DNA from: Carallia brachiata
Taxonomy: Eukaryota > Streptophyta > Magnoliopsida > Malpighiales > Rhizophoraceae
NCBI GenBank assembly: GCA_021464245.1
Contig: JADCRB010000032.1
Span: 29,618-93,617, forward strand
Length of the DNA stretch: 64,000 nucleotides
Direction: 5' to 3'
In this document: in pieces, positions 37,174 through 50,779 of the stretch
Position numbering within the stretch: position 1 is the first letter of the stretch
How the letters are laid out: each line of letters starts with the position of its first letter
Position numbers and translations under genes: made by a program
Notes under the pieces: model-generated
What the model was told of the DNA's origin: nothing
Databases searched by the model: none
The model's input: the letters and a program-made list of their open reading frames with translations, nothing else

Positions 37174-40100
37174 ATGGAAAGCAATGTTAGCAACACCACC
37201 CCATCAAAGGTTGCACCAAAATTTTATCCAAATACATCTCGTTTTCTTTCTATGTTCTTTGTTGGGTCCATGTTTTTTTTTTTTTTTTCTTTCCCCTTTT
37301 CTTTTGAGAAGTCTTTAGTTGCTGAATTTAGTGCTGACTCTTGCAAGGAATGGTGAATTTTCTTTTGACCCAGTTCAGATGTCAGGATTCTTAATTCTTA
37401 GCTTTTTTTGTTTCATTTATTCTTTTTTTTCTTCTTTTTATTTGGGCGGTGAGAGAAGGTGGGAAAATATGAGAAAGTATTTGGGTAGTAATTCATATTA
37501 TGAACTTGGTCTGGGTTTTTTTTTTGTTTTTTGTGATATACATGTGAATTTAGTTGCTGTTGTTCTGTTGATGGTCATTTTACCCCAGAAGAAGAAGAAG
37601 AACGGGCAGAAGAAGAGGTTTTCTATTCATATATTGCAATTGGGATCTATTGTATTAGAAAATGCGCAATAAGAAACTTATTTTCTAGGAGGAGGCTTGT
37701 TTTGATTAAGGAGGGCTAATTTTTTGGTCGACTTAGCTTATTGAGGCAAGATTCCCTAGGCACAAGTGATGTAAATAATGATAATGATATAAGAGCTACT
37801 AGTTTGTTTGAGTGTGTTTCCATTCAGCCATCTTCTTTGGTTACCTTAATCATGTAATTATGAACTGATAACAATTTAAATGCTATTTTCGGGTTCATTC
37901 GTGACATGGAAGGTGTCTTTGTTAAGGACTACTTGTTGATAATATTTGTTTGCAAATTTCTTAGCTTCTTATTTACAAGGCTTTCATACTCGCTGGCCAT
38001 GGCATGAGTTTGTTTGGCTACCACTATGGAGATTTTAGTTTGCACTTTACAATTTGGTAACCATTTACATTGCATGACAAAATCTCACCCTGTCCAGGAC
38101 TACTACAAAATACTAGAAGTTGATTATGATGCAACGGATGAGAAGATACGATTGAATTACCGAAAGCTTGCGCTGGTTAGTGGTACATCTTCTACAGAGA
38201 GCCTCTTGAGTCAACTCTCAAGTTTATTTATTGCAATAATTGCTTCCTTAGTTATGGAAACGATTTTGGGCATATGATAATTTTATTATTTATCAACAGA
38301 AGTGGCACCCTGATAAGCACAAGGGTGATAGCGCTGTTACTGCAAAATTCCAAGAGATTAATGAAGCTTACAGAGGTAATCCTTATACAATGACAAGCTA
38401 AAATGTCGTCATTCTCGATGGAGTTTGATGCATAATGCACAAATCAGGAAAATTAACGTGGTTTATCCAAACCTATAGCATTTACAGATTAAAATCAGTT
38501 TGTTCTTGCATTTGTCAGTTTCTTGCAAAAACTGTTTTATACAAGGATCCTAGAAGAGCCACTGAAAGTTAGTTATCATACACTGAACTATTCGTTGATG
38601 GAATGTTCACACTTTGAAGCCTATATGATTAGTGTTTACCATCGAATTCTGTACAGAAAATTTGTAACTAACTGGATATCCAGTATTTCATCTGGAGAGG
38701 GTAAAGGGAAAAGCCACTTTTTTTGTGGTGTTTTCTATCCCCAGACCATAAACCCTTGCTAGGTAAAGAAGTTTTTGTATCTGATACATTTTAAGCCATA
38801 CTTTAGTGTCAGGCGATGCAGTTAAAAGTTTTATGTAATTGTATAGTGATGGGATTCATGGACTTCTGTTCGTATCTGTGCTTATAAACTTTCTTCTCTG
38901 CAGTTTTGAGCGATCCAGCTAAAAGATTTGACTATGATCTAACGGGAATATATGAGATTGATAAGTATACTTTGAGGGTAAGAATTTTATGTTACATTTA
39001 TCTTGATTGCGGACTTGTGTTTCTCTTGGCTATCCTGAAACAGCTCTTGTTCTTGGGTATAAAATTTTGCTACTCATCGGAGAATTCATTATTATAATGC
39101 AGGAATATCTTGCTAGATTTAAAGGAATGATCCTCACATGCAATGGGCTTGGTATCAATCCTACATCCATCTGGTAAACTTTCATGACCATCTTAACTGA
39201 TAGAGTCTTGCATGTTAATCATTAGAAATAAGTTATTGATTCTTTGGTTATGTTGGGTATTTTTATATTTCTGTCTGGTATTCTTGTGTTTTAGCATGCT
39301 TAAAAGTTAGAATCTAGGCCTCTGGTTCCATAGCCACAAAGCTCCACTTTCAATGGAAGGTGTTGTGTGGATCATATGCTGTTGCACACCCAATTAACTT
39401 GCATTGCATTTTTGGCAATAATTCTAGTAATGCAAACATTAAACCATGACAATAGCCGAAGGAGGCAAAGTGGATTTAAGCCCCTGGACATTGGAATCTC
39501 TAAAAGTTTGGCCTCCAGTTTAAAACCTGTGAAATGTTACCGGTGGGCCTACTGTTACTGTAGCAGAGTTGGATCTTTCTTTTGGACAGAACATAGCTGA
39601 GAACATTGATAAAGTATGTGAATATCTCTCATTTGCTGTTATTCTCTAGATGAGTTATTACACCAAAACTATCAATAAGAAGGTTATTTGGCACTAAATT
39701 TGCTGCATATAGCATACTTAGAGGGCTGGACAATGATTTCTTGGACACTAGGCCAATTACGTAGACTTTGATATCAAATTTCCCTTAATTTGATGGATTT
39801 TGTGATTGTCTCTGTATTGATTGTGCAAGTTTTCCAATACATTTGTTATTGTCAAATGCTGTATCAATGGAGGAATCACTAATTATATATCTTTTAGTAT
39901 AACTGCAGTATCACAAAGTTTTGTAATTTGCGGACCAACCTTTTATCAACCTTGGGAACTTATGGTTACCTTTAAATTATAAAGAAATGAGTCCACATAA
40001 AATTTTAAACAAATATAAACTGTTGTTTTTAGTTCTTTCTCACTTTCTATATTGTTCAATAGGCAAGGAAAACTAAATGCTGGAATTTCCTTGAATCTCT

Positions 40101-41727
40101 GAGAAGAGAAGAAAATGTTTGAGATGATGCCAGGAGTAGTCTTTTAGTGAACAAAACTTTTGCAAGGACAATATGATGGCCTGTCGCCCAAATTTAGAAT
40201 GACACTATTTTTCTTAAAACATTTGCCTAATTGCAAAATAATTGTAAGAGGATGATCCCATGTTCAGAATGCCTTGTTTGAAGCTTCTGTTAATCCTTTC
40301 TGAGCTCCTTTATGAATCGTATAGTAACACACAAGAAGCTCTATATCTGAATTTTTTGTATGACCCTCCAATCCTTGGAGAACTGGAAGCCTCGTTCACT
40401 GGGGACCCTTTTTTGTGTCTGCTCTCTTTACAAGAAGCTGAGGCACAGTGTTGAAGACAATTGTTATTTAAATACTGCAAGCTGGTTAGGAGGTCACAAT
40501 TAATTGATATGAATTGCCGAATCTAGTAACTGGACTGGATAACCAAGTTGAGAAGATGGGTTTTTAATTTTATTGCAGTCTTGTCCCAGGGGTTTTCCTA
40601 TTTTAGATCGGATGTTAATACGTTTTCCATGCATCCTCATACGACTATTAGGAGGCACCTTATGATGGCTTCAGGCAAACTAACACAAATGTGATTTTTA
40701 GGGAATTGTAATGCACATATCAGTTAATCAGTTTTAGGTCAAGGGGAAATGAAAGTTCGATGATTTAACCTGATTGTTAATGAATATTTGAGTGATAATC
40801 CACTGTGGAAGTGTTGTCATTTTTAATTCACATATGATGGTTAATTGAACAGTTGAGAGTGGACTAGTGGTGCCAAAACCAACACTAAGATAAATTCTGT
40901 TTTGTATTTTTTATGTATCTATAAAATGGTAGACAACAAACAAAAATATACGGAACCCTTGGCTCAAAATCAAGTTGGCTAAGGGTTGGGTTCAAGTAGA
41001 CTAGGTTGGAAAGTTACCCATTAAAGATAATTGCAAGAAATCAAATTTTCTTTAGGTACAGTTTCTGCTTGTTCTTTATCCACTATACCATTATGAATGA
41101 AGGCACAGATTCCATAATCAAGCTCTTTAACAAATTCTTTGGTTGCTGCACATGTTTGAAACATCAAACGTATTAGAGGCAAGTACAATTGAGGTTATGC
41201 AAGCATTCCATTAAGTCCACTAGTGAAAGTATCTTTCTCAGCAGCATGAATTGCCTATTAAAATAAGGAATTTATGGGTTATTAAGGAATTTATGGGTTA
41301 TCTTGTTGGAAAATCTCCATTGAAGTACTGTTGCTATGCCTTTATTCTGCATTCCTAACGTCTCTTCAGAGAAGTTTGAAATGTGATTTATTGCTTTAAG
41401 GATGATCGCTTTATTCATAGCTCGGATGTAATGATGCCTTTCTTGTACAAAGAAGAAATGAGAAAAATCTGTAATGATGCTTTAAGTTGTTATGTGCATT
41501 CTTAATGGAAAGCAGCTATTCATTTAATCACATCAATCCCAGATGCAATGCCCTCGGCCCTTTTAAAATTTTTTGAAGCAACCGCCAAGCCATGCTAAGG
41601 TTATTTGGTGGTTGATAAATGAAGACGAAACTGAGCCCTTGTCTGGCAATTACGTATTTACTCAAATATTTTTATAATATGCAGGACACAACAAATAAAG
41701 GAGAGCAATGACGTTGGAGAAAAATAA
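37174..41727 (+). CDS. Small J-domain (DnaJ-like) protein
   Basis: Six exons join in frame: 37174-37209, 38098-38175, 38300-38375, 38904-38977, 39103-39173 and 41685-41727, giving 125 residues. After a 12-residue start, the J domain begins with [18 protein letters not shown] and carries the essential HPD motif in [10 protein letters not shown], followed by FQEINEAY and VLSDPAKR. A conserved tail ([25 protein letters not shown]) and a short hydrophilic end follow. J proteins stimulate the ATPase of Hsp70 partners. There is no Gly/Phe region or zinc finger, so it is a class III J protein. From memory it matches Arabidopsis At5g16650. Intron 5 is 2.5 kb. Exon 1 has a weak GTTGCA donor, so the first 12 residues are the least certain part. 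Confidence 0.82.
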
Positions 41728-43433
41728 GGTGCAACCCCCACTGCAACGCTTCACTCTGCATCTCCTTATATGGTACAAGATCAATCAATTAATGAAAACC
41801 TTATTCTTCTGATCAATCCCATTGAAGGCATTGAGTTGAACCAGTTAGATAGATATACCAACTTGTAGACCATGATTCGAGGGGCTATAGAAACGTCGTC
41901 TTCGGGCTGCATTTGTCTGAAGATGGTGGAAGAGCATTTTGTAACGTTACAATTGAAGTTCAATGTGAATACAACCCAGTAAATGAGAGCTATTTATCAA
42001 CAATAGGCTCTTTCCATTTGGAAGGACACATTTACAAAACCATGGGTTTCATTTCACCGTAGCGTACAATATTTTTTTTAAAAAAAAATTATTTCATTTG
42101 CCTTGTGTTTTCAACTTAGCCATGGGTTTCAATTTGTTTGCTTTGCTATAGGGACAAATTTCTACATTAGGTTCCCTTGACCCTCCTACGTACATGTTGC
42201 CATATGGTTGGTTCATTATGGTATCTTGGTTTGTAAGAAACTAGTCCGTAATCCTGTGTTAGCACTTAAAATGTGACTAAAACTATTCGTTCAACTGCAT
42301 TTAAATGGGAAAAATACATGTAGGAGGAGAGTTGCCTCTAATTTCAATAATTTTTGAGTAAGATCAAGCTTAGCGACGAACATAAAGAGGTCATGCATCA
42401 AGTTGCAAGATTTAATGTTCAAGCGAATTACTTGGTTGGCTAGAAGAGCAAAATCTTTAGGAGGGAGGTGGGCCAATCACAACTACTAATTTATGGGAAG
42501 GTTGACCAATTGTAGTTAGTATACCAGCTCTTCACTTATTTTAGTAAGCACCAATGGTTGCAGGCACGCTATCATAAAATAGAGTATATGTTAGTCAGCA
42601 CATGACGTAATGCATCCTTTAGTGATGACAATATTATCACATTGTACATTTTTTTTCTTGGTCCAGTTGAAGTGGGGAGGGCAATTTACGTGTCATGATG
42701 TTCAATTTCTCACCTTTAAGTTTTAAATTTGGCAGCCATTAGGACAAAATTTTGAACTTGCTAATCTGAATTTCGACAATTTGGATGTCATTCGCCTATT
42801 TTGACAAGATCATGGTAACTTATTGAACCATTTATAAACTTACTCCTTATAGTTGTGTAAACATTGGATAATTGTAATTACAAAGTTGTTTTGAATGGTT
42901 CCTTTGCCTCCAGCCTCCAAGGTTATGCTCTATGGAATAAAATAGACCTTTTCCTTTTCTTGGTCTTGTTTTGAACTACAATGGAGTGCTTTTCCTGGTT
43001 GTACTACTATTTTAATTGCAGTTGAAACAGTTCTTCAATGATTTTCTTCTGTAAAATAGTTATTGTTTAGCCCAAATCATAAAGGAGGTGTTGCGCCTTA
43101 GATACTAATTACCAATCTAATTATTGTCTGGAAATCTTACCATCAATCCTTTGTGAAATAAATTTTCAAGCATCTCCATGGTAAGAATTATCTTGAGATA
43201 CCAGAGTTGCTTGGTGCTGATGTCAGCCCAGTTACTGACCCCCAACAGGGTCGGTTTTCTGTGTAAGTCTAGAGCCAATTCATTTTCTAAACGCAGGAAA
43301 TGATTAACGATTATTTTGTTAAGTGTTAGTAGAAAAGGGAGAAGCGTGTTCGTAGACAGTGCAGGAGGTGCTCAGCACCTCAGGAGTCCAGCCCTAGGTG
43401 CACAAAGTGCCTTGGCCATCCGGGCTTATACTA

Positions 43434-43763
43434 TTGGTTGTCTAGAGCCAATTACTTCTTCAATCCTAGGCGATAGTTAATTTTATAACGGTTCGAGAAT
43501 CTGAGGGACAAAGGGGGGCCTATTTTTTTAATCTATTTCTTTTGTATCCTTTTGGATGGACATATGGCCGTTGATTGAACACGAAAGGCTTGAATTGCCC
43601 GGATGGTTGTCTAGAGCCAATAGGCAATAGTTATTATTGCAACGATTCAAGAAACTGAGGGGCAGAAGGAGGCCTTTTTTTTTTTTTTTTTGGTCTATTC
43701 TTTTGTATCCTTTTGGTTGGACATATGGCCCTTGAATGAACCCAAAAGGCTCGAATTGTATGA
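43434..43763. repeat. Local tandem duplication, unit about 170 bp
   Basis: Two units begin TGGTTGTCTAGAGCCAA (43434 and 43604). Both continue through a 'gagggac/ggggcag' segment, a T-run, TTTTGTATCCTTTTGG, GGACATATGGCC and an 'aaaggct(t/c)gaattg' end. They differ at many positions, so the duplication is not recent. Confidence 0.8.
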
Positions 43764-44842
43764 GTTGATAGAAAGATGGATTCTATTAAATTGTACATTA
43801 AGAGTTCCATTCAATTATTAATTACACAACGAGTGTAATTATCTTTTTTCATAAATTTTATATTTAAGATACAAGTCTAAACTTCAAGTATTTGAGTGTT
43901 TTCTAAATGGTAGTTTCTATTTAATAGCTTATCGTTTGTTGTCACCAATCAAGCTAGTAACCATTACTAAATTAAGAAACTCAAAGGTCAAAGTAAATCC
44001 TCCTCTTGAGGCCTCTTTAGTCGACTCGTGAATTTGGTAGATTATACATTTTTGCCTTTTACCAAAGAGCAGAATTAAGTGGATATGTTAATTAAAATGT
44101 GTAGTTAATTTAACAATATTTAATAATTTATTTATTTATTTTTTATTTTTAAAATATAATATATTTTTTATAATTTAACGGTTATGTTCACTTGGGTTTC
44201 AAAAACCCTTTTTCCAAAATATCTATTTTGGAGTGCGGATTTTGTGGGTCAACAAAAAAAATCAAATATATTAAGTAGGTTTTTGCGAAAATAATAAAAT
44301 ACCATATTCGTGTGGGAACTTTGTTGGTGTGATTGGCTATATTATGATCTTAATTCAAGTACCCAATCTTGACTACAAAGGAAATGAACTTCAAAACTTG
44401 ATCAAACACTTTCAGTCAAAACAAGAAACAGAAAAGTAAAAATAAAAAATAAAAATGTCCTAACTACTTCCTGTTCCATAAGGGAAAAAAAATAATTCAT
44501 TGTGAGCTTGATGCCCCATTTGGCCTCTTTGGTCGACAATTGATTTCGCTCCAAAACTACATTTTCTGCACTCTTGCATTTTGCAATGGGTCGTGGAATC
44601 CTATGCCCATATCCTAACAAAATGTTGCTAAGCTTCTTTTATAAATAATATTCAAATCAAGGTGGGGGAGTGTCCCAAGTTTCGATCCCTCGCTTGGCCT
44701 CATCCCAAATGTTCGATGAATTTTATCTAATCACTAAGCTAATTAGACCAAAAAAAAAAATATCAAATCAACTACCAAAAAACTTACATGGACTCAAGAA
44801 CTTTTAGGTAATATGCATCATTAAAATCAATTGCAGAGCCAT

Positions 44843-44868
44843 AGAGAGAGAGAGAGAGAGAGAGAGAC
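44843..44868. repeat. (GA)n microsatellite
   Basis: About 13 AG units. Confidence 0.95.
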
Positions 44869-45095
44869 TAGTTAAGTAAAGATAATCAAAAGTTACACAA
44901 ACCATGTTCTTTTTTTCAGGATACAGGAACTACCAAACCAAAGAACCATACATTCTGCAATTTTTTTTTTTTTTTTTAAATGTGATTCCAAAAAGCAACA
45001 AAATTTACAAACTGGCCAACACCACATAATGATAATAATAGCACCCCAAGGCCCAAACCCTCGGAAAATTACAAAATGGCCCCAATTCCCAAACC

Positions 45096-45656
45096 TCAAT
45101 TATCAATGGAGGACAGAAAAACGCGAATCTGCTCCAAAAAACTCAGATTCTGCGGCCTGTCCTTCCTCTTTATATACCCTTTTGCCTCCTTCTCTCCGTA
45201 CACGAAATACCCTCTGTTGCCGCTCCGTTTCCACATCTCCGCCGCGTAGCTCCGGTGCCCGAAGTACGCCTCCGCCGGAACCTTCTCCACCCCTTCTTCT
45301 TCTTCTTCCTCCGTCGGCTCGACATTGATCGGGAGCCTCTCGTAGTGGCCGCGGCTGGTGCCCTCGAGTTCGTCGAGGCGGGCGAGGCCCTTGGCGGAGA
45401 CGGCGTAGAGCTCGCCGGAGACGCGGTGGGAGCCGGAGGCGCCGGGGAGGTTGAGGAGGAACGGGACCCTGTAGGGGCCGCAGACCAGTGGGTATTCGTC
45501 GGAGGTGCGGCAGGATCCGCGGAAGACGGCGTCGCCGGAGCGAATCAGATCTTGCATGAGGCAGTGGTTGGAGAATCCCTTCTTCAACGTTCCGTACGTG
45601 AATATCAGCGTAGACGTCGTCGTACGGGGAATAACGTGCTCCGTTTCGACTCCCAT
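45096..45656 (-). CDS. AIG2-like / putative gamma-glutamylcyclotransferase
   Basis: A single exon encodes 186 residues from the ATG at 45656. The frame is open for 26 more codons upstream, but these are Lys-rich and leader-like, so MGVETEH is preferred as the start. The cyclotransferase fold is recognised by the substrate-loop motif FTYGTLKKG (residues 19-27) and LDELEG, whose Glu98 is the likely catalytic acid, followed by GHYERL. An acidic Glu run near residues 118-124 is a lineage-type insertion. Family members release 5-oxoproline from gamma-glutamyl compounds; plant AIG2-like proteins are only partly characterised, so the substrate is not assigned. From memory, the closest Arabidopsis protein is At3g02910. 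The coding region is far richer in G+C than its surroundings. Confidence 0.85.
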   Translation of the reverse strand: MGVETEHVIPRTTTSTLIFTYGTLKKGFSNHCLMQDLIRSGDAVFRGSCRTSDEYPLVCGPYRVPFLLNLPGASGSHRVSGELYAVSAKGLARLDELEGTSRGHYERLPINVEPTEEEEEEGVEKVPAEAYFGHRSYAAEMWKRSGNRGYFVYGEKEAKGYIKRKDRPQNLSFLEQIRVFLSSIDN

Positions 45657-47631
45657 TCTGATTTTTGAGTTTTTTGTTTTTTGTTTTTTGTTTTTTAAGT
45701 TTTTCCTTTTTTCCGCCGCTCGGAGACGATGCAAGGGAGAGAAAGAAGCTTTAATGATTTTGTTGGGATTTGGGCGGCGCGTACTTATAGGATATGCGGA
45801 TACAGTATTAATAATAAAATAAAAGTATTTATTAATTTTAATTTTTATAATAAAATTAATTTATTATTTAATATTATTTAAATATTATTTTTAATTTTTT
45901 TATTTAATTAAACCGTATTTATTATGTAGTATATGATAATAAATAAATTATATTCACGTTAAAAAAATTAAAATAAAAATCCCTTCTAGCGCCCAAATTG
46001 TTTAGAATTGGCAAGGTATGGATGTCCTATTCACTATGTCTTAATCAAGTTTTTTATTTTGAGTTTAATTATCAATATGCAACTTATTTAACAACAATTC
46101 AGATGTTATTTTATTTTTTTAATTTAATATATTTTTTATTAAATTATATCACATTAATATGCATCGGTTATCAGTCCTTTTTTTATAATATTACTACAAT
46201 ATTTTCTCTTTTATTTTAGAAAAAAGTTAAAGTTGTTCTATATTTTGTATCTGATTTTTGTATTTAAAAATAACAAATTTATAATTTTTAATAATAATAC
46301 ATATATTTTAAATAATAAAAATAAAATAATAAAATATATTATTTTTTAGCAGAAAAATCGAGTCCCAAAATTCGGGCGGCTTACCTTTATTTTATATATA
46401 TATATATATATGGTTTGGCCCCGTACCTCCAATAATTGTGGCAGAAAAATTAAAAACCAATGGCCGACTTTCGGCAATGCCGTACTTGGTTGGTCTGCAA
46501 AGTGTGCACGTCAACGCATGTTTCAGGCTTCCGTGGCTCCGCAGTTACGAACCACACCTTCAACTACCCACAAGCAATCTGAGGGTTAGTTCCTTTTTTT
46601 TATTTTTTATTTTTTATTTTTCCTGTCGAGTTTATCTTATTTTATTAAAATAATACGACCAAATGTAATTGGTGTGTTTTTTTGTTTAGTATTTACTTAG
46701 CATGACTGTTTTGTATATTCAAAAGTAATTTTTCGGTTAAAAAATAGTGCATAATATTATTTTATTACTACTTATATATATTTTGTTTTTCATCACACAG
46801 AACTAGCAGTTGTCGGTGGTGGTGACATATTTTCAACCCCAAGGTTAAAGTTTATAAAACTTCTTCAAGAATATGAATTTTTGAAAGAAAAATGATAATT
46901 AGACGAGGAAATGTGAAATATAGAATTGATAAAGTTAACTATTGTGCACATTATATATATATTTATTACATATCAAATTTATCTATAAGTTTCATAAATT
47001 TTTATAATTTTTTAATTCTGCAACTTATAATATGCAATAGTACTAAGATTAATGTATAAAAAAATATAAAATGTGTATAAAAAAATAACTGCGTCTTTGC
47101 GGTAATAGATTGACCATGTATCAAAACTCTTTGTGAAATTATTTATGGCCGGTGGAGTTAGAAATAGAATTGACCAATCTTAAGCCATTCTATAGGCTTC
47201 TACACAACGTTAAGCCATCCTATGCATATATCAGCTATGTGGAGTGTCGGTTCGGGCTCGGCCAGGCTGAAAGTTAAAATCTCTTGCCCAACACCTACCA
47301 TTTTGCCACTGGCTAGGCCGGGCTGGGCAGCCCGACTGGCCCATGGCTTTGTCTAGTCGCCTCATGCTATAATATATATATATATATGTCCAAAAAAGGA
47401 AAAATCAAATAATGAAGGGTCATTTCGAGGCCTCATCGAAAAAGAGAAGAAAAAAAAAATTGCAATTCATATATGATCCTCGGAAACGTCAAGGAAGGCC
47501 CAAATATATTAGGCTCAAATATCTTTTGTAAGTAATTTTGTTTGGAACACTACCAAGTAGCTCACACTTAACATATTAAAAGTAGGCATTTGGTTCATTC
47601 ATCAATATCTATTGACTTGTTTTTTTTTTTT

Positions 47632-48166
47632 TTAATTTAATCATCTAATGTCTCATATTGTTACGTATAATTTAATAAAATTGTGCTCTCTAGACACCCT
47701 TTTGTTTAACTCTTTTCTATTTAATGATCAGTGGATGGCATTATATGTATCACATTAATCTTTTAGCATAGAATTATATCATTATCACTTATTGATCACT
47801 TCTTTTTATGGTCAACTCTATAGCATGGTAGTTTTTTCATCACACATTGATAAGTGAAACCATGCAGCTCAATTTTAACAGATCACAAGTAAACATATAA
47901 CCTATTTAATAATATTTAATAGTTAATCTACTTTTTTATTTTAAATTTAATTATTTTAATATTTCATATCATTATGTGCCTTAATAACATTGTACTCTCT
48001 AGGTACCCTTTCGTTTAACTTTTTTCTATTTGATGTTCGGTGGATAGCATTATATGTATTCGCATTAATTTTTTAGCATAGTATTATAACATTATCACTT
48101 GCGATTACATCGTTTTGTGATCATCTCCACTGCAGGTTAGTTTTCATTTCACATCGACAACTGAAT
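47632..48166. repeat. Local tandem duplication, unit about 230 bp, offset about 300 bp
   Basis: Units at about 47632-47866 and 47940-48166 share CTCTCTAG(A/G)(C/T)ACCCTTT, GTTTAACT, TTTCTATTT, GGCATTATATGTAT-like and ATTATCACTT blocks in the same order. Both contain a mid-unit TTTTAGCATAG segment. They are diverged. Confidence 0.8.
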
Positions 48167-50529
48167 ATGTTGTTGTAGAGAACATTGGTTGTGCCTAATG
48201 GAATGGACTTGTTCTTCCTTTCTGTTAACTCATTAAAATCGAGGCAGTCATTTCATCTAGGTTGCTTAAGCAATTGAATCAGAAGAAAGGCGTTCGAATT
48301 GTTCCAGGCAGATATCTTTGTACATTACGTTTGTACATTTTCTTTTACCTATTTTTTTTTTTTTAAGGTTTTTCGTCCTTCTTGCACAACAAATATGAAC
48401 ATTCAGTCGGATTCTCTTAATTTTGTGTTTTATTATTATTTTTTTGGTCTTTCTACCTCTCTTATAACAAAAAAAAAAAAAAAAAAGAGTCAAATTAGAC
48501 TTGTTAATTTAGGTAGGGATGTTATTAACAAGTCAAGTCCGAATGCCTAGCGGCCGAGAATCTCAAGGTTTGCTTCCCATTGACATTTCTTATTCTATTA
48601 GTCCATTTTTAAAACAGGCAAAGAACCCACCACCATGAGTCCTCCAAAGAATCTATATATATTGTCATAACATTGTGTTTTAGTTTTGACAACTTGATTT
48701 TTTCGGAGGCGACTTTGATGGTAAATTTTGAGTGAGTGTGTGTGTGTGTATAAAAGATTTACAATGTAACCAAAAGCATCAAATTGACTTCGCTTGTTAT
48801 TTTTATTTCTTTTTTTTTAATAATTTATTCAAATTTTATATTATATAAATTTATTTTATTATTTTTTATTTTAAAAAAACCTCACTTATATGTAGTGTAA
48901 TAGTACAAATGAGTTATTATAGTAAAAAAAAAAAAGATTCAAATTATAAATCTCCCAAATTATTTTTGAATGATGCAACAGACAAATAGGCAAAACACGG
49001 TAAACTGGGCAGGGCCAATCGGTTGTTAAATTAGAAGGCATCGATTCTCGTAATATTCTGCAAGATGTTACAGGGAATAAATCGGTCAATTTTTTTTTTA
49101 TAAAAAAAAACCAAGTACAAGGGGTTCATTGAAGATAAAAAAAAAAAAAAGAAAAAAAAAGACTTCGACTACAACACTCTTTTTTCTTTTTCTTTTTTTA
49201 AATGAGGAAAACCGCGTTTATTTTCTTGTTTCCATTTTAAAGGCCAAGATTGAGCCACATATCTTTCAAACAAGGATTAAATAATTTGGTTTTTTTTTTA
49301 GCCATAATTTTCCCGAAAGGAACCTTGAAAACGAAATGTTTTAAAAAATAAAAAATTAAAAAAAAATCATGAAAAGGAAATGATTCCCACTTGCGTCTAA
49401 TGCTAAGCTTCAAAATTGAGACAATCAGAATTCGCAAGGCAAATAAGGCTAAGTTTCAGGTGTTTTGCAAAGTTAATTAAATAAAAAAAAAAAAAGAAAG
49501 AAAGTTTTGGGTGAGCAAATAAAAACAAGAAATTTTAAATAGGGGCCCCTAGAGTCCAAACTCTAAAGGAATATAGAAAACTCTGTGAACCAAATTGATG
49601 AAAGAGGCCAAGTGCCGAGGAGACACCACGGCTGTTGATTAACCAAAATCAGGCTTCCATCACATCTCCATGTGTACATCAAAGCTCCCATGTATGTATG
49701 GCAAATAACAGTCGGTCCCACCAAGTGGATTGGCATCTTAATGCCCAAACAAAAACGAAAAAAGTTTCGATCTACAGTATGATATTTATTGAATTTCGAA
49801 TGTATTAATCAAAAGGTTTGGGGTAAATAATTTATCTATATATTGTCATATTTTTTAACAAGACTCTTATCCTTATTTTCTTATTTTATTAAAATAAAAA
49901 GAAAAAAATTAAAAATTTATATGAAACATACATATATATAATTACAGTTAATACTGAAAAACATAAATATATAATAAAACTTTTTGGGGATCTTTTTCAA
50001 GTCGAGATAATCCAGGTCCATTACACAAAAGGCGGTGCCAAAACATCCACGATAGTTACCAACTGGCCCACTTGGCAATGGTTGTTTTTCCAACTTCCCG
50101 GCGACAACTTCACTACTTTTAGTTTCGCTGAAAAATAAATAAGACAAAAATTATTCAAAACTAAGTAAGTTGTGATACATTAAATGCAATGACGACACTG
50201 TAACATGAAACAAATCCATTTGTTTAAAAAAAAAACACACACACACACACACGCACAAATCAATTTGTTGCAGAACATAGGTAACAGACGGCACAATTTG
50301 TGATGCACAATACAAGACGAAACCATCAAATCCTTATCACCATAATTACGAAGTGAGAGAATGGGAAGGGCGTACGTCAAGAGTTAATTAGGGTTATCCA
50401 GCACCAAAAAAAAAAAAAAAGCGTTAATTAGGGTTATTATTTCCTGAGAAATTACACCTAATTTATGTAAAATAATGACGACAATAATAATATATATTAT
50501 GTTCCCAAATTAGTGCAAGCTTGAAAAAG

Positions 50530-50530
<1 letters not shown>

Positions 50531-50569
<39 letters not shown>
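50531..50569. repeat. (TA)n microsatellite
   Basis: About 19 uninterrupted TA units. Confidence 0.95.
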
Positions 50570-50573
<4 letters not shown>

Positions 50574-50779
50574 TGCCTTCTCAAATTTTTCTTTATAGGA
50601 AAAAAAAAGAGAAGTTGGACTTTTAGTTTTCTTATATATTCATGAAAGAAAAAATGTTTTTGTAAGTCAGCTAACTCTATTTTTTTTTCCTTGTTTCAAT
50701 GTTTGACAATGCTTTCTACATTTTTATTAAAAAATGGGAATTAGAAGCTGATGATATGCATAAAATATAAAAATATATG

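Larger units (their letters stand above)
41728..45095. other. Intergenic DNA between convergent genes
   Basis: It holds the 3' ends of the J-protein gene (+) and the cyclotransferase gene (-). A diverged tandem duplication lies at 43434-43763 and a GA microsatellite at 44843-44868. Around 44640-44760 a 'gtttcgatccctcg' motif followed by an A-run resembles the 3' part of a SINE. No gene is supported. Confidence 0.5.
45657..50770. other. Upstream region of the cyclotransferase gene and gene-poor DNA
   Basis: AT-rich with many A/T runs. A short open frame at 46438-46575, preceded by a TA repeat, ends at a possible splice donor, but no similarity is recognised. A GGGCCGGGC-type GC-rich island lies near 47240-47345, and a local duplication at 47632-48166. 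No gene is supported. Confidence 0.45.

Noticed and set aside
44402..44620. Minus-strand open frame with a hydrophobic stretch, considered as a small secreted peptide
   Set aside because: The hydrophobic part is C-terminal, not a signal peptide, and comes from an A/T run.
45255..45668. Long plus-strand open frame opposite the cyclotransferase gene
   Set aside because: It is the GC-rich antisense shadow of the real gene; its protein is low-complexity Gly/Ala/Glu/Val and has no known domain.
46438..46653. 71-codon open frame after a TA repeat
   Set aside because: No similarity recognised. The second half is a T-rich tract and no convincing downstream exon was found.
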